Assembly: GCF_014646215.1 (NCBI RefSeq)
Contig: NZ_BMNA01000002.1
Location: 366,874 to 430,873, forward strand
Direction: 5' to 3'
DNA length: 64,000 nucleotides
Source of the DNA: Nakamurella endophytica
GTDB taxonomy: Bacteria; Actinomycetota; Actinomycetes; Mycobacteriales; Nakamurellaceae
The notes under the pieces are model-generated. The model made no database searches. It worked only from the letters and a program-made list of their open reading frames with translations, and was not told the origin of the DNA. The translations under genes and the position numbers were made by a program. Below, piece after piece: positions 8,797 to 20,937 of the stretch (positions are counted from its first letter, which is position 1; every line of letters begins with the position of its first letter).

Positions 8797-9591
8797 ATGC
8801 GGCAGTACCTGGACCTGCTGGACCGGATCCTGTCCACCGGGCACGCGAAGTCCGACCGCACCGGGACGGGGACGCTCAGCGTCTTCGGCCACCAGATGCG
8901 CTTCGACCTCGCGGACGGCTTCCCGGTGGTCACCACCAAGAAGGTGCACCTGCGGTCGGTCGTCGTCGAGCTGCTGTGGTTCCTCCAGGGCTCCACGAAC
9001 GTCCGGTGGTTGCAGGACCGCGGCGTGACGATCTGGGACGAGTGGGCCGGCCCGGACGGCGAGCTCGGCCCGGTCTACGGGCACCAGTGGCGGTCCTGGC
9101 CGGCGCCGGACGGGCGGCACATCGACCAGATCGCGCGGGTGGTCGCGTCGCTGCGCAGCAACCCGGACTCCCGCCGGCACATCGTCTCGGCGTGGAACGT
9201 CGCCGAGGTCGACGACATGGCGCTGCCGCCCTGCCACACCCTGTTCCAGTTCTACGTCGCGGACGGCCGGCTGTCCTGCCAGCTGTACCAGCGGTCCGCG
9301 GACGTGTTCCTCGGCGTGCCGTTCAACATCGCCTCGTACGCCCTGCTCACCGCGATGACCGCGCAGGTCGTCGGGCTGGCGCCGGGCGAGTTCGTGCACA
9401 CCATCGGCGACGCGCACCTGTATGCGAACCACCTCGAACAGGCCCGGCTGCAGCTGACCCGCGAGCCGCGGCCGCTGCCGCGGCTGCGGCTCAACCCGGC
9501 GGTCACCGAGCTCGACGCATTCACCGAGGCCGACATCGAGGTCCTGGACTACGCGCCGCACCCGGGCATCAAGGCGCCGATCGCGGTATGA
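8797..9591 (+). CDS. thyA: Thymidylate synthase
   Basis: Converts dUMP to dTMP using methylene-tetrahydrofolate, releasing dihydrofolate. The 264-residue length equals the classical enzyme. The nucleophile Cys146 lies in [12 protein letters not shown]; other diagnostic motifs are [31 protein letters not shown] and the C-terminal KAPIAV. The dihydrofolate reductase gene overlaps its stop by four bases (ATGA), so the two steps of the thymidylate cycle are translated together. This ThyA enzyme makes ThyX unnecessary for dTMP synthesis, though ThyX could be elsewhere. Confidence 0.97.
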   Translation: MRQYLDLLDRILSTGHAKSDRTGTGTLSVFGHQMRFDLADGFPVVTTKKVHLRSVVVELLWFLQGSTNVRWLQDRGVTIWDEWAGPDGELGPVYGHQWRSWPAPDGRHIDQIARVVASLRSNPDSRRHIVSAWNVAEVDDMALPPCHTLFQFYVADGRLSCQLYQRSADVFLGVPFNIASYALLTAMTAQVVGLAPGEFVHTIGDAHLYANHLEQARLQLTREPRPLPRLRLNPAVTELDAFTEADIEVLDYAPHPGIKAPIAV

Positions 9592-10127
9592 CGGTGACCC
9601 TGGTCGCCGCTGTGGCGGCCAACGGCGTGATCGGCGCGGACGGCGGCATGCCCTGGCACCTCCCGGAGGACCTGCGGCGCTTCCGGCGGCTGACGACGGG
9701 CCGGACCCTGGTCATGGGTCGACGCACCTGGGACTCGATCGGCCGGCCCCTCCCCGGGCGCCGCACGGTGGTGGTGACCCGGGACCGGGCGTGGGCCGCC
9801 GACGGTGCGACGGTCGCGCACTCGCTGGCCGACGCCCTGGCACTGGCCGGACCGGACGCCGTCGTGGTCGGCGGAGGCGAGATCTACGCGGCCGCGCTAC
9901 CCGTGGCCGACGTGCTGGAACTGACGCACGTCGACCGGGCGGTGGCCGGCGACACCCGGTTCCCCGAGATCCGGGTCGACGAGTGGCGGGAGACCGAGCG
10001 ACAGGACCGCGACGGGTTCAGCTTCGTCCGCTACGAACGACGCGCGGACACCGGAGCGGCCACCCCGGCCACCCTGGCCGCGGCGGACGTCCGGCCGGGC
10101 GGCACGGACACCGCGCCGGCCGGCTGA
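9588..10127 (+). CDS. folA: Dihydrofolate reductase
   Basis: Reduces dihydrofolate to tetrahydrofolate with NADPH. It is 179 residues long, with [22 protein letters not shown] at the start (folate site Asp/Glu in LPED), [16 protein letters not shown] for NADPH binding, and [13 protein letters not shown]. The last 30 residues beyond RYER are Ala/Thr-rich and dispensable-looking. The ATG overlaps the thyA stop, so expression depends on the thyA promoter. Confidence 0.95.
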   Translation: MTVTLVAAVAANGVIGADGGMPWHLPEDLRRFRRLTTGRTLVMGRRTWDSIGRPLPGRRTVVVTRDRAWAADGATVAHSLADALALAGPDAVVVGGGEIYAAALPVADVLELTHVDRAVAGDTRFPEIRVDEWRETERQDRDGFSFVRYERRADTGAATPATLAAADVRPGGTDTAPAG

Positions 10128-10197
10128 CCGGCAGTCCTCGCGGACGTGCCGCTGTCCCCACGGACGGCGTGGCTCCCGCACGACCGGCGCGGACCGC

Positions 10198-10575
10198 TCA
10201 GGCGACCGATGCCTCCGGCTTGGCCCGCTCGTACGGCACCACGATCCGCAGCGCCGGGTCGATCGACGGGCGGCGCTGCTGCGCCCCGTCCAGCGACACC
10301 TTGGCCGAGTTGGCCTGCTTGGCCGCGACGGCGCACTGACGGTCGGCGTCCGACCGCAGGCTCTGGCTGACCGTGTCGAGCACGTCCGACAGCCGCAGGT
10401 CGAGGGCGTCGCAGATGGCGGCGAGCAACTCGCTCGAGGCCTCCTTGCGTCCCCGCTCCACCTCGGAGAGGTAGCCGAGGGAGACGTTCGCTGCCGTCGA
10501 CACGTCGCGCAGCGTCCGACTCTGACTCGTCCGGGCGTCGCGCAACGTCTCACCCAATGCATCCCGCAACAACAC
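10198..10575 (-). CDS. clgR: ClgR-type XRE regulator of Clp protease genes
   Basis: Protein of 125 residues with an N-terminal Cro/C1 helix-turn-helix: LGETLRDARTSQSRTLRDVS, then VSLGYLSEVERGRKEASSEL as the recognition part. In Actinobacteria ClgR activates clpP1P2, clpC and other stress genes and is itself degraded by Clp. The position after cinA and pgsA is the standard neighbourhood. The C-terminal half is divergent, ending RPSIDPALRIVVPYERAKPEASVA-like; a terminal Ala-rich tail would suit Clp recognition. The GTG start at 10575 has GGGAGG upstream. Confidence 0.88.
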   Translation of the reverse strand: MLLRDALGETLRDARTSQSRTLRDVSTAANVSLGYLSEVERGRKEASSELLAAICDALDLRLSDVLDTVSQSLRSDADRQCAVAAKQANSAKVSLDGAQQRRPSIDPALRIVVPYERAKPEASVA

Positions 10576-11126
10576 GTCGCACCTCCCTTCCTCTCGCCGG
10601 GCTGCTCCGCGGACGCGGGGCGCAGACCCGTCGCTACCTACAACACCGCAGGACCGACGGTAGTTCCGCCGCCGGTCGCCGGTGACCGACGGGACGGCGG
10701 GCGGACCGGCCGGCCCGGAGGGCGACGATGCCCGCGGACCCGGCACCCGGTGCCGCCACGGCTCCGGCGTCCCCGCCGGCGCCGACCGCGGCCGTCCCGC
10801 GGCGGAACCGGCGGGCCAGCGCCGACAGCGCCGACAGAGCCGACGGTGCCGACTGCCCGACGGTGCCGGCTGTCCCGACACCGCACCGGTGCCCCGAACC
10901 CGTGCCGGTCACGCTACTCCCGGCGACCGACAGCGCCGCCGGATCGCGCACCGCGCCGGTGTCCGCCGTGGGCGAACGCCGGCGCTCGACCTTGGCCAGC
11001 CCCGCCCGGGGGCGCCATCGGGACCGCGTCGGGCAAGGTTTCCATTCGTCGGCCGCAGGGCCGACCCTGCGGGGCACGGCGGTGGCACGGCGGATGGCAC
11101 GGCGGTGGGCACGGCCATCGGCTGCC
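10576..11126. other. Long gap between clgR and cinA without recognised gene
   Basis: About 550 bases between the clgR start and the cinA terminator. It is C/G-rich with short runs such as GACAGCGCCGACAG but has no frame with protein-like composition or a good start. The clgR promoter must be in its left part; no reliable -10/-35 pair was found. Confidence 0.5.
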
Positions 11127-11168
11127 CGCCGCTTCAGGACCGCCGGTGGCCGTCCGGTCCTCCGAAGC
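11127..11168 (-). terminator. Hairpin terminator after cinA
   Basis: Inverted repeat just below the cinA stop: CCGCTTC plus AGGACCG (11127-11140) pair with CGGTCCT and GAAGCGG (11153-11168), separated only by a two-base bulge, with a 12-base loop. No T-run follows, as is common in high-GC genomes. It would end the rimO-pgsA-cinA transcript. Confidence 0.6.
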
Positions 11169-11180
11169 GGTCAGCGGTCC

Positions 11181-11762
11181 TCAGTGACCGTCGGCCCGCC
11201 CCGAGGTGGCGACATAGTCCTCGAGCAGCCGCACCGCGGCCTCCAGGGCCTCCGCCTGGACCGTGGCCCGGCCCGGTGTGGCGCCGTCGTCGCCGGCGTG
11301 CAGCTCGACGACCTGGTCCACGGCGTCCCGCGAGTCGCCACCGTCGCCGTCCGGGACCGCCGATCCGGACAGCGCGACGAAGACGGTGCCGACGTCCTTG
11401 CCGTCCTGGCGGGCCGGGCCGGCGACGCCGGTCAGCCCGACGCCGAGGCGGGCGCCGCAGCGTTGCCGCGCCCCGCGCGCCATCTGCCGGGCCACCTCGG
11501 GATCCACGGCGCCCCGACGCTCGAGCAGATCGGCGTCGACGCCCACCAGCTCGTGCTTGAGCTCGGTCGCGTACGACACCAATCCGCCCCGCACCACGCT
11601 CGACGCGCCGGGCACCTCGGTCAGCAGGGCGCAGAGCAGGCCCCCGGTCAGCGACTCGGCGGTGGCGACGGTGGTCCCGTCGCGGGTCAGCCTGGCGACC
11701 AGCTCCACCAGCCGGTTCGGATCCATCCCGAGGGCCCGGGCCAGCGGTGCGTCGACGATCAC
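11181..11762 (-). CDS. cinA: CinA C-terminal-type nicotinamide-nucleotide amidohydrolase
   Basis: Protein of 193 residues consisting only of the CinA C-terminal (PncC) domain, which deamidates NMN to NaMN. Diagnostic motifs are VATAESLTGGLLCALLTEVPGASSV-like (the catalytic Ser in AESLTGG), GGLVSYATELKHELVGV, and VGLTGVAGP. The N-terminal COG1058 domain is absent, as is usual in this phylum. The GTG start overlaps the pgsA stop (GTGA). Confidence 0.9.
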   Translation of the reverse strand: MIVDAPLARALGMDPNRLVELVARLTRDGTTVATAESLTGGLLCALLTEVPGASSVVRGGLVSYATELKHELVGVDADLLERRGAVDPEVARQMARGARQRCGARLGVGLTGVAGPARQDGKDVGTVFVALSGSAVPDGDGGDSRDAVDQVVELHAGDDGATPGRATVQAEALEAAVRLLEDYVATSGRADGH

Positions 11763-12346
11763 GGGCGGGCCTTCGGCCGGTCGACCCGGCCGACGAGGGC
11801 GGCCGCGCGGACCAGGTAGTCGGCTCCGGTGAGCAGGGTGAGCCCGACGGCCACCCACATCAGCGCGGCGCGGACCCAGTCCAGCGACGGCGGCACGGGC
11901 AGGACGTACAGGCCGATGGCGACGATCTGGACGAGGGTCTTGGCCTTGCCGCCGGGGCTGGCCGAGATGACGCCGTAGCGCAGCACGGCCAGGCGCAGCA
12001 GGGTGATGCCGATCTCGCGGACGAGGATGGCCGCGGTGATCCACCACGCCAGGTCGTGCAGCATGGACAGCCCGATCAGCGCCGAGCCGGTGAGGGCCTT
12101 GTCGGCGATCGGGTCGGCGATCTTGCCGAAGTCGGTGACCTGGCCGCGCTTGCGGGCGATGTGGCCGTCGTAGCGGTCGGTGATGGCGGCCGTGGCGAAC
12201 ACCAGGCCGGCGACGCAGCGCCAGGTCGTGTCGTGGCCGCCGCCGGCGAACAGTGCCAGCAGGAACAGTGGCACCAGGATCAGCCGCAGCACGGTGAGCG
12301 CGTTGGGCAGGTTCACCAACGACACGCGGGGCGGCTGATCGGCCAT
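11759..12346 (-). CDS. pgsA: CDP-diacylglycerol-glycerol-3-phosphate 3-phosphatidyltransferase
   Basis: Membrane enzyme of 195 residues that makes phosphatidylglycerolphosphate. The CDP-alcohol phosphotransferase signature DGxxAR(x8)G(x3)D(x3)D is complete in DRYDGHIARKRG...FGKIADPIAD. Four or more membrane segments surround it. The ATG at 12346 shares its last base with the rimO stop (TGATG overlap) and its own stop overlaps the cinA start, so all three are coupled. It could be a paralogue rather than the sole pgsA of the genome. Confidence 0.9.
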   Translation of the reverse strand: MADQPPRVSLVNLPNALTVLRLILVPLFLLALFAGGGHDTTWRCVAGLVFATAAITDRYDGHIARKRGQVTDFGKIADPIADKALTGSALIGLSMLHDLAWWITAAILVREIGITLLRLAVLRYGVISASPGGKAKTLVQIVAIGLYVLPVPPSLDWVRAALMWVAVGLTLLTGADYLVRAAALVGRVDRPKARP

Positions 12347-13839
12347 CAGCACCGCGCCCCCGCCACCGCCCGGAGCGCTACCGTGCCCGCCGGCGCGGCG
12401 TCGAGCACCTGGAGGGCACGCGCCTGCAGGTCGACGCCGTCGGTGCCGGTCACCACGGCCCGGACCAGGTCGCCGCGGCGCAGCCCGTCGGCCTCGGTGA
12501 GCACCGTGCAGCCGTCCACCTCGGGTGCCTGGTGCGCGCCGCGGCCCACCACGCCGTCCGGGCCGTCCACCTCGTCCACCAGGACGGTGACCTCGGTGCC
12601 GACCCGGTCCTCGGCGCGCTGTGCGGTCAGCTCCTCGGCCAGCGCGGTGACCAGCTCCACCCGGCGGTCGATCTCGTCCTGGTCGAGCTTGTCCGGCAGC
12701 CGCTCCGCGGCGGTGCCGTCCTCGTCGGAGTAGCCGAACACGCCGACCGCGTCCAGCCGAGCCCCGCTGAGGAAGCCGGTCAGCTCGTCGAGGTCCTCGA
12801 GCGTCTCCCCGGGGAAGCCGACGATGACGTTGGTGCGGATGCCGGCCTCCGGCGCCTCGTCGCGGATCCGGCGGCACAGGTCGAGGAAGGACTCCCGGGA
12901 GCCGAACCGGCGCATCCGCCGGAGCACCGGCGCGGACGCGTGCTGGAACGACATGTCGTAGTAGTCGGCGACCCCCGGAGTGCGGGCGATGGCGCTGAGC
13001 AGGCTCGGCGTGGTCTCCGCCGGCTGCAGGTAGGACAGCCGGACGCGCCGGATGCCGGGAACCGCGGCCAGGTCGCCCAGCAGCCGCTCCAGCAGGTTCC
13101 GGCCGGGCAGGTCCTTGCCGTAGCTGGTGGAGTTCTCGCTGACCAGCACCACCTCGCGGACGCCCTGCGCGGCCAGCCAGCCGGCCTCCGCGACGATCTC
13201 GTCGGCCGGCCGGGACACGAACGCGCCGCGGAAGGACGGGATGGCGCAGAAGGTGCACCGCCGGTCGCAGCCCGAGGCGATCTTCAGCGGTGCCACCGGA
13301 CCGTCGTGCAGCAACCGCCGGGTGAGCACCGGGCCGGTGGCGGGCACCGGCCCGTGGCCCGGGACGGAGAGCGCGCCGGCGGCGGCCGGCCGGCTCACCG
13401 GGGACAGCGGCAACAACGTGCGCCGGTCGACCGGGACGTGCGAGCGCGGGGAATGCCCGTCGAGGACGTCGCCGAGCAGGCCGGCCAGGTCCGGGTAGGC
13501 GTCGAACCCGAGGACGGCGTCCGCCTCCGGCAGCGCGTCCGCCAGTTCCTGCCCGTACCGCTCGGCCATGCAGCCCACCGCGACGACCTTGGCGCCGGTG
13601 TCCGCGGCGGCCAGCAGCGAGTCGATGGAGTCCTTCTTGGCGCCGGCCACGAACGCGCAGGTGTTGACCACCACGACGTCCGGGCTCTCGTCGGCCGCCT
13701 CGTCCAGCAACCGGTAACCGCCGCCGGCCAACCGCCCGGCGATCTCGGACGAGTCGACCTCGTTGCGGGCGCAGCCCAGCGTCACCAGCGACACCGTCCG
13801 TGGCTCCCGGTCGGAGCGGGCGGACGGCAACGAGGTCAC
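12346..13839 (-). CDS. rimO: Ribosomal protein S12 methylthiotransferase
   Basis: Radical-SAM enzyme of 497 residues that methylthiolates Asp88 of ribosomal protein S12. The N-terminal MTTase domain has [24 protein letters not shown] and [11 protein letters not shown] with its three cluster cysteines; the radical-SAM motif [11 protein letters not shown] binds the second cluster; a TRAM domain ends the protein. A spacer of about 40 residues before the radical-SAM domain is longer than usual. The GTG start has no ribosome binding site, but TAGTCT ends six bases upstream, suggesting a leaderless message. Confidence 0.94.
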   Translation of the reverse strand: MTSLPSARSDREPRTVSLVTLGCARNEVDSSEIAGRLAGGGYRLLDEAADESPDVVVVNTCAFVAGAKKDSIDSLLAAADTGAKVVAVGCMAERYGQELADALPEADAVLGFDAYPDLAGLLGDVLDGHSPRSHVPVDRRTLLPLSPVSRPAAAGALSVPGHGPVPATGPVLTRRLLHDGPVAPLKIASGCDRRCTFCAIPSFRGAFVSRPADEIVAEAGWLAAQGVREVVLVSENSTSYGKDLPGRNLLERLLGDLAAVPGIRRVRLSYLQPAETTPSLLSAIARTPGVADYYDMSFQHASAPVLRRMRRFGSRESFLDLCRRIRDEAPEAGIRTNVIVGFPGETLEDLDELTGFLSGARLDAVGVFGYSDEDGTAAERLPDKLDQDEIDRRVELVTALAEELTAQRAEDRVGTEVTVLVDEVDGPDGVVGRGAHQAPEVDGCTVLTEADGLRRGDLVRAVVTGTDGVDLQARALQVLDAAPAGTVALRAVAGARC

Positions 13840-13845
13840 AGCGAA

Positions 13846-13851
13846 AGACTA
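13846..13851 (-). promoter_or_regulatory. Candidate leaderless -10 element for rimO (TAGTCT)
   Basis: Minus-strand TAGTCT six bases before the rimO GTG. It shares a 132-base divergent region with the argA promoter. Confidence 0.5.
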
Positions 13852-13958
13852 GTCGCGCCACAGCGGCCCGCGGGACCGAGGCGTCCGGCGGGGACCGGGA
13901 CCGCCGGGCCGGCCGCCCTGGCGGTCCGTCCGGGCAGGGGCGGTCGGTGGCCGGCGAC

Positions 13959-13964
13959 TAGGGT
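13959..13964 (+). promoter_or_regulatory. Candidate leaderless -10 element for argA (TAGGGT)
   Basis: TAGGGT ends 7 bases before the GTG start at 13972, the same spacing as at thyA. Confidence 0.5.
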
Positions 13965-13971
13965 GCCGGAC

Positions 13972-14520
13972 GTGACCCGCTCGTCGTCCCGGTCCGCCGC
14001 CCCGGCGTCGGGGGTGCGGGTGCACCGCGCCCGGGTCGGCGACGTCCGGCAGATCAAGCAGCTGGTCGACGTCTACGCCGGGCCCATCCTGCTGGAGAAG
14101 ACCCTGGCCAACCTGTTCGAGGACGTCACCGAGTTCTGGGTGGCCGTCGACGAGCAGGACGACCGGGAACGGGTGGTCGGCTGCGGAGCCCTGCACGTGC
14201 TCTGGGAGGACCTGGGCGAGATCCGCACCGTCGCCACCCACCCTTCCGCGCGCGGTCGCGGTATCGGCCGCGCGGTGTGCGAGGCGCTGATGGCGGAGGC
14301 CCGGCGGATGGGGCTGAGCCGGCTGTTCGTGCTGACCTTCGAGGTGTCGTTCTTCTCGGCGCTGGGGTTCCAGCCGATCGAGGAACTCGACCTGGACCCG
14401 GAGGGCTACGCCGAACTGCGCCGGTCCTACGACGCCGGCGTCGCCGAGTTCCTCGACCTGCCGTACGTCAAGCCGAACACCCTGGGCAACACCCGCATGC
14501 TGCTGCAGCTGCCGGACTGA
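13972..14520 (+). CDS. argA: Amino-acid N-acetyltransferase (single-domain ArgA)
   Basis: GNAT enzyme of 182 residues that acetylates glutamate (or glutamine) in the first arginine-synthesis step. It is the short actinobacterial form, without the amino-acid-kinase domain of enteric ArgA. Motifs: VGCGALHVLWEDLGEIRTV, acetyl-CoA loop RGRGIGRAVCEAL, and FVLTFEVSFFSALGF; the C-terminus PYVKPNTLGNTRMLL is typical. Placement beside rimO-pgsA-clgR matches the order of the mycobacterial gene Rv2747. Confidence 0.9.
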   Translation: MTRSSSRSAAPASGVRVHRARVGDVRQIKQLVDVYAGPILLEKTLANLFEDVTEFWVAVDEQDDRERVVGCGALHVLWEDLGEIRTVATHPSARGRGIGRAVCEALMAEARRMGLSRLFVLTFEVSFFSALGFQPIEELDLDPEGYAELRRSYDAGVAEFLDLPYVKPNTLGNTRMLLQLPD

Positions 14521-14590
14521 TCCGCCCGCGGACCGCGCCACCCGCGGCGGCGCAGCAGATCCGCCCGGGACGGGGGCCTCGGTCGGTGGC

Positions 14591-14938
14591 TCAGCCGCGG
14601 GGCGTGCGGCGGTCCGCGACCTTGGCCAGCGCCTCGGCGAGCAGGGCCTCGCCGTCGCTGTCGCTGCGCCGTTCCTTCACGTAGGCCAGGTGGGTCTTGT
14701 ACGGCTCGTTGCGCGGCGCGGCCGGCGGGTTCTCGGAGTCGAGCCCGGCCGGCAGCCCGCAACTCGGGCAGTCCCAGGTGTCCGGGAGCTCGGCGTCGAC
14801 CGCGAAGGACAGCCGGGTGCGGTGGCCGTTGGCGCAGTAGAACTCCAGCCGGTGGCGCGGCGCGGTCTCGCCGCGGTCCGCCTCACCCATCCGGCCAGCT
14901 CCCACCCGGGAGCCACGAATCGGGTTACCGGTAGCCAT
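14591..14938 (-). CDS. rbpA: RNA polymerase-binding protein RbpA
   Basis: Protein of 115 residues found only in Actinobacteria. It binds RNA polymerase and the principal sigma factor and stabilises the open complex. The N-terminal tail NPIRGSRVGAGRMGEADRGE is the basic linker that enters the active-site cleft; the zinc-binding core has FYCANGH and WDCPSCGLPAG; the C-terminal sigma-interaction helix is EALLAEALAKV. It lies 33 bases below secG and is probably cotranscribed with it. Confidence 0.95.
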   Translation of the reverse strand: MATGNPIRGSRVGAGRMGEADRGETAPRHRLEFYCANGHRTRLSFAVDAELPDTWDCPSCGLPAGLDSENPPAAPRNEPYKTHLAYVKERRSDSDGEALLAEALAKVADRRTPRG

Positions 14939-14971
14939 GTCCAGCCCTTCCGGCGACGACCGGCGGACCGG

Positions 14972-15208
14972 TCAGGCGCCGACCTTGAGGATCAGGCCGA
15001 CCCCGATGATCGAGATGACCCAGATCACTGCCACGAACAGCGTCAGCCGGTCGAGGTTCTTCTCGACCACGGACGACCCGGACAGCGACGACTGCATGCT
15101 GCCGCCGAACAGCGACGACAGACCGCCACCCTTGCCGCGGTGCAGCAGGATGAGCGCCATCAGCGCCAGGCTGGTGATCACCAGCAGGATGTCCAGGACG
15201 ATCTTCAT
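14972..15208 (-). CDS. secG: Preprotein translocase subunit SecG
   Basis: Membrane protein of 78 residues with two hydrophobic helices (IVLDILLVITSLALMALILL and LTLFVAVIWVISIIGVGLIL) joined by the family loop HRGKGGGLSSLFGG. SecG assists SecYEG-dependent export. The gene follows tpiA by 145 bases, the normal actinobacterial order. Confidence 0.95.
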   Translation of the reverse strand: MKIVLDILLVITSLALMALILLHRGKGGGLSSLFGGSMQSSLSGSSVVEKNLDRLTLFVAVIWVISIIGVGLILKVGA

Positions 15209-15353
15209 CAACGGCCTCGCGGACCGGGCCGGAACCCGGTCGTGTCGATCGGTGCCGGCGGCGGCGCAGTGGTCGCGGCGGGCGCGTCCACTGCGGGCGG
15301 CCGCCCGGCAGGGTCGGTGCAGTCTAGCGTGCCGGGGGCCGTCCGGGCCGTGC

Positions 15354-16160
<807 letters not shown>

Positions 16161-16163
16161 CGC

Positions 16164-17360
16164 TCAGTCCTCCAGCACCGACAGGCCCGGGAGCTGCTTG
16201 CCCTCCAGGTACTCCAGCGAGGCGCCGCCCCCGGTGGAGATGTGGGTGAAACCGGCCTCGTCGACGCCGAGGGTGCGCACGGCGGCGGCGGAGTCGCCAC
16301 CGCCGACGACGGAGAACGCGGAGGAGGCCGCGATGGCCTCCGCGACGGCGCGGGTGCCGTCGGCGAAGCGGGCCATCTCGAACACGCCCACCGGACCGTT
16401 CCAGAACACCGTGGCGGCCCGCCCGATCACCTCCGCGAAGGCGGCCCGGGTGTTCGGGCCGATGTCCAGGCCCTGCCACGCGTCCGGGATGGCGGCGGCG
16501 TCGACGATCTCGGTGTCCGCGTCGGGTGCGAAGTCGTCCGCCGCCACGATGTCCGTCGGCAGCACGATCTTGTCGCCGTGCCGGGCCAGCAGGTCGGCGC
16601 AGGTGCCGATCTGGTCCTGCTGCAGCAGCGACTGCCCGACGCCGTGACCCTGCGCGGCCAGAAAGGTGTAGGCCATGCCGCCGCCGATCAGCAGGGTGTC
16701 GACCTGCGGCAGCAGCGAGGTGATCACGCCCAGCTTGTCCGAGACCTTGGAGCCGCCGAGCACCACGGCGTACGGCCGGGCCGGCTCGGTGGTGAGCCGG
16801 CGCAGCACCGCGGTCTCGGCCGACACCAGGTAGCCGGCGTAGTGCGGCAGCCGCAGCGCCACGTCGTACACCGAGGCCTGCTTGCGGTGCACCACGCCGA
16901 AGCCGTCGCTGACGAACGCGGCGTCCGGGCCGACCAGCCGCACCAGGTCGTCGGCCAGCGCACCGCGCTCCGCGTCGTCCTTGCTGGTCTCGCGCGGGTC
17001 GAAACGCACGTTCTCCAGCAGTGCCACCGCACCGTCGGACAGCCCCGCGACGGTCGCCGCGGCGGACTCGCCGACCAGGTCGGCGGCCAGCGCGACGGGC
17101 GCGCCGAGCAGCTCACCGAGCCGGGCGGCGACCGGGGCGAGCGAGTACCGCTCCTCAGGCGCGCCCTTCGGCCGGCCCAGGTGCGCCGTGACGACCACCC
17201 GGGCCCCCGCGCCGGTCAGCGCGGTGAGCGTGGGCAGCGACGCGCGGATGCGGCCGTCGTCGGTGATCGTGGTGCCGTCCAGCGGGACGTTGAAGTCCGA
17301 CCGGACCAGCACGGTCCGGCCGGACACGCCGATGGCGAGCAGGTCGTCGAGGGTGTGCAC
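16164..17360 (-). CDS. pgk: Phosphoglycerate kinase
   Basis: Transfers phosphate between 1,3-bisphosphoglycerate and ADP. It is 398 residues, the normal length. N-terminal [11 protein letters not shown] and LGRPKG bind the substrate; [11 protein letters not shown] and GGGDSAAAV belong to the nucleotide domain. A 234-base gap with an 11-bp tandem repeat separates it from gap upstream, while tpiA follows immediately. Confidence 0.97.
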   Translation of the reverse strand: MHTLDDLLAIGVSGRTVLVRSDFNVPLDGTTITDDGRIRASLPTLTALTGAGARVVVTAHLGRPKGAPEERYSLAPVAARLGELLGAPVALAADLVGESAAATVAGLSDGAVALLENVRFDPRETSKDDAERGALADDLVRLVGPDAAFVSDGFGVVHRKQASVYDVALRLPHYAGYLVSAETAVLRRLTTEPARPYAVVLGGSKVSDKLGVITSLLPQVDTLLIGGGMAYTFLAAQGHGVGQSLLQQDQIGTCADLLARHGDKIVLPTDIVAADDFAPDADTEIVDAAAIPDAWQGLDIGPNTRAAFAEVIGRAATVFWNGPVGVFEMARFADGTRAVAEAIAASSAFSVVGGGDSAAAVRTLGVDEAGFTHISTGGGASLEYLEGKQLPGLSVLED

Positions 17361-17479
17361 GCAGGGGTCTCCTTGCGGGTCGCACGGCGGCGCGGGGCGC
17401 AGGCCGGCGTCGGGATGTGTCCGGACGGTGCCGCCTCCGGACGGGCGGGCGGGGTGGGGTCCACTGTGGGATGCACTGG

Positions 17480-17523
17480 GGATCCGCTGGGGATCCGCTG
17501 AGGATCCGCTGAGGATCCACTGT
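17480..17523. repeat. 11-bp tandem repeat between gap and pgk
   Basis: Four units of GGATCCGCTGG/A in a row, the last with changes (GGATCCACTGT). It lies in the gap-pgk intergenic mRNA region. Each unit carries a BamHI-type GGATCC palindrome. Confidence 0.8.
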
Positions 17524-17594
17524 GGAGCGCGGCGGACCGGCCCCGGCCGCGCGGGCCGGCACCGCCCGCGGGTGCGGGCGGGCCGGCCGGCGGG

Positions 17595-18605
<1,011 letters not shown>

Positions 18606-18725
18606 TCAGCCCTTCGTCTGCGTGGTCCGGTGGTGGCCGTCCGGACCGGATGTCCCGGCCGGGTCCGGTGACCCGTCCGGATCGATCAAGAGACGCCGCA
18701 CACAGCCACCCGGGCGTCCGGCCTC

Positions 18726-18731
18726 ACTGTA
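18726..18731 (-). promoter_or_regulatory. Candidate gap -10 element (TACAGT)
   Basis: Minus-strand TACAGT about 127 bases before the gap start, within the 284-base whiA-gap spacer. It fits TANNNT but has no clear -35 partner. Confidence 0.25.
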
Positions 18732-18883
18732 TCGGCCGGCCATGGGTGCCTCGGACCCGCGGCCGGATCGCCCCGGGTCCGGTCGCGTGACCAGCGCGGA
18801 CGCCGGGTCCGGAGCCGTTCGGACCGCGGCCGGCGCGCCCGGTCGGGTGCCGTCCGGCCGCCTCCGCCGGCCCGTGCCGCCGG

Positions 18884-19864
18884 TCAGCCGTCGAGCATCT
18901 CCGGGGTGACGGCCGACTCGGTGTCCGGGATGCCGTCGTCGGCGGCGCGCTTGTCGGCCATGGTCAGCAGCCGACGGATCCGGCCGGCGATCGCGTCCTT
19001 GGTCATCGGCGGGTTGGCCAGCTGGCCCAGCTCCTCCAGCGACGCCTGGCCGTGCTCGATCCGCAGCCGGCCGGCCTCCTGCAGGTGGTCGGGGGCGTCC
19101 GCGCCGAGGATCTCCAGCGCACGCTCGACCCGGGCCTTGGCGGCGACGGCGGCGCGCGCCGACCGTCGCAGGTTGGCGTCGTCGAAGTTGGCCAGCCGGT
19201 TGGCGGTCGCCCGCACCTCGCGGCGCATGCGCCGCTCCTCCCAGGCCAGCACCGAGGTGTGCGCACCGAGCCGGGTGAGCAGCGCCGCGATCGCGTCGCC
19301 GTCGCGGACCACCACCCGGTCGGCGCCGCGGACCTCCCGGGCCCGGGACGCGATGCCCAGCCGCCGGGCCGCCCCGACCAGCGCGAAGGCGGCCTCCGGT
19401 CCCGGGCAGGTGATCTCCAGCGACGCCGACCGGCCGGGCTCGGTGAGCGAGCCGTGGGCCAGGAACGCGCCGCGCCAGGCGGCCTCGGCGTCGCCCAGCG
19501 CCCCGGCGACGATCTGCGCCGGCAGCCCGCGGACCGGGCGGCCGCGCTGGTCCAGCAGTCCGGTCTGCCGGGCGAGCTGGTCGCCGCCCACCACGACCCG
19601 GACCAGGTAGCGGGTGCTCTTGCGGATGCCGCCGGCGCCGAGCACCTGCACCTCGGCGTTGTGCCCGTAGAGCTCGCCGATCTCGCGACGCAGCCGCCGG
19701 GCCACCGCTCCGGTGTCCAGCTCGGCCTCGATGATCACCCGGCCGGCGACGATGTGCAGCCCCCCGGCGAACCGGAGCAGCGTCGAGACCTCCGCCTTGC
19801 GGGCCGAGACCTTGGCGACCGCCACCCGGCTCAGCTCGTCCTTCACGGCGGCGGTCATCGCCAT
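18884..19864 (-). CDS. whiA: WhiA sporulation-type regulator
   Basis: DNA-binding protein of 326 residues combining a degenerate LAGLIDADG endonuclease fold with a C-terminal helix-turn-helix; it controls cell division and sporulation genes in Streptomyces and is also widespread in non-sporulating Gram-positives. Motifs: VKDELSRV at the start, [18 protein letters not shown] in the middle, [10 protein letters not shown] and [20 protein letters not shown] in the HTH. The first ATG of ATGGCGATG was chosen, with GGGAGG nine bases upstream. Order rapZ-yvcK-whiA is strongly conserved. Confidence 0.95.
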   Translation of the reverse strand: MAMTAAVKDELSRVAVAKVSARKAEVSTLLRFAGGLHIVAGRVIIEAELDTGAVARRLRREIGELYGHNAEVQVLGAGGIRKSTRYLVRVVVGGDQLARQTGLLDQRGRPVRGLPAQIVAGALGDAEAAWRGAFLAHGSLTEPGRSASLEITCPGPEAAFALVGAARRLGIASRAREVRGADRVVVRDGDAIAALLTRLGAHTSVLAWEERRMRREVRATANRLANFDDANLRRSARAAVAAKARVERALEILGADAPDHLQEAGRLRIEHGQASLEELGQLANPPMTKDAIAGRIRRLLTMADKRAADDGIPDTESAVTPEMLDG

Positions 19865-19890
19865 CGGTGTGTCCTCCCGGCCTGTGTGCC

Positions 19891-20937
19891 CTATGCCTGT
19901 CCGCGCCCGCGCCCGCGGACCGCCCGGTCCGACACGGCCCGCGCCAGCACGGGCCCGATCGCGGCGGCGAGTGCGGTCGGGTCGTGGCGCGACTCGCCCG
20001 GGACGGCGATGTCGGCCAGCACGAGGCGCGCGCCCAGGCGGTCCGTGGTGGCCGCCAGGCGGCCGGGGAGGGGCACCGCGCCCGAGTCGGCCAGCACCGT
20101 GTCGATCCGGAAGGCCGGAGCGTGAGCAGAGAGTACGTCCAAGTGTTGTTCCGGTGAGAATCCTTCGGTCTCCCCCGGCTGCGCCGAGAGGTTGAGGACC
20201 ACCAGCCGGTGCGCCGCGGTCGCCACCAGGCCGGCGGCCGAGCCCGGCAGCATCAGGTGCGGCAGCACGCTGGTGAACCAGGACCCGGGACCGAGCACCA
20301 CCAGGTCGGCGGCGGCCACCGCCGCCAGCGCCTCGGGACAGGCGGCCGCGTCCCGCGGTTCGAGGTCGACGCTGCGCACCCGGCCCGGGGTGGCGGCCAC
20401 CGCCACTTGCCCGCGGATGGTGCGGACCGCGGCCGGGTCGGCGTCCAACCGCTCGACCTGCGCGACGATCGTCAGCGGCCGGCAGGACATCGGCAGCACC
20501 CGACCGCGGGCCTGCAGCAGCCGGGCGGTCGCATCGAGCGCGGCGACCGGGTCTCCCAGCACCTCGGCGAGCCCGGCCAGCACCAGGTTGCCGACCGGGT
20601 GACCCGCCAGCGCACCCTCGCCGGCGAACCGGTGCTGCAGCGTGGTCGCCCACAGCTCCGCCTCGTCCGTCTCCCCGGCCAGCGCGGCCAGCGCCATCCG
20701 CAGGTCGCCGGGCGGCACGATCGCCGGCAGCTCGCGGCGGAGCCGGCCCGACGAGCCGCCGTCGTCGGCGACCGTGACGACCGCCGTCAGGTCGGCGTCC
20801 AGCCGGCGCAGTGCCTGCAGCATGGCGAAGAGCCCGTGACCGCCGCCGAGCGCGACGATCCGCGGGCGGGTGCCGGCCCCGGCTCCGGCCCCGATCTCCG
20901 CCACGACGTCGCCGTCCCGCTCCCCCGGGCCGGTCAC
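19891..20937 (-). CDS. yvcK: YvcK/CofD-like gluconeogenesis factor
   Basis: Protein of 348 residues of the CofD-like family that binds UDP-sugars and, in other Gram-positives, coordinates carbon use with cell-wall synthesis. Motifs: [17 protein letters not shown] nucleotide loop, [21 protein letters not shown], and [16 protein letters not shown] Gly/Ala-rich stretch of about 20 residues precedes the domain. The GTG start overlaps the rapZ stop. Confidence 0.94.
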   Translation of the reverse strand: MTGPGERDGDVVAEIGAGAGAGTRPRIVALGGGHGLFAMLQALRRLDADLTAVVTVADDGGSSGRLRRELPAIVPPGDLRMALAALAGETDEAELWATTLQHRFAGEGALAGHPVGNLVLAGLAEVLGDPVAALDATARLLQARGRVLPMSCRPLTIVAQVERLDADPAAVRTIRGQVAVAATPGRVRSVDLEPRDAAACPEALAAVAAADLVVLGPGSWFTSVLPHLMLPGSAAGLVATAAHRLVVLNLSAQPGETEGFSPEQHLDVLSAHAPAFRIDTVLADSGAVPLPGRLAATTDRLGARLVLADIAVPGESRHDPTALAAAIGPVLARAVSDRAVRGRGRGQA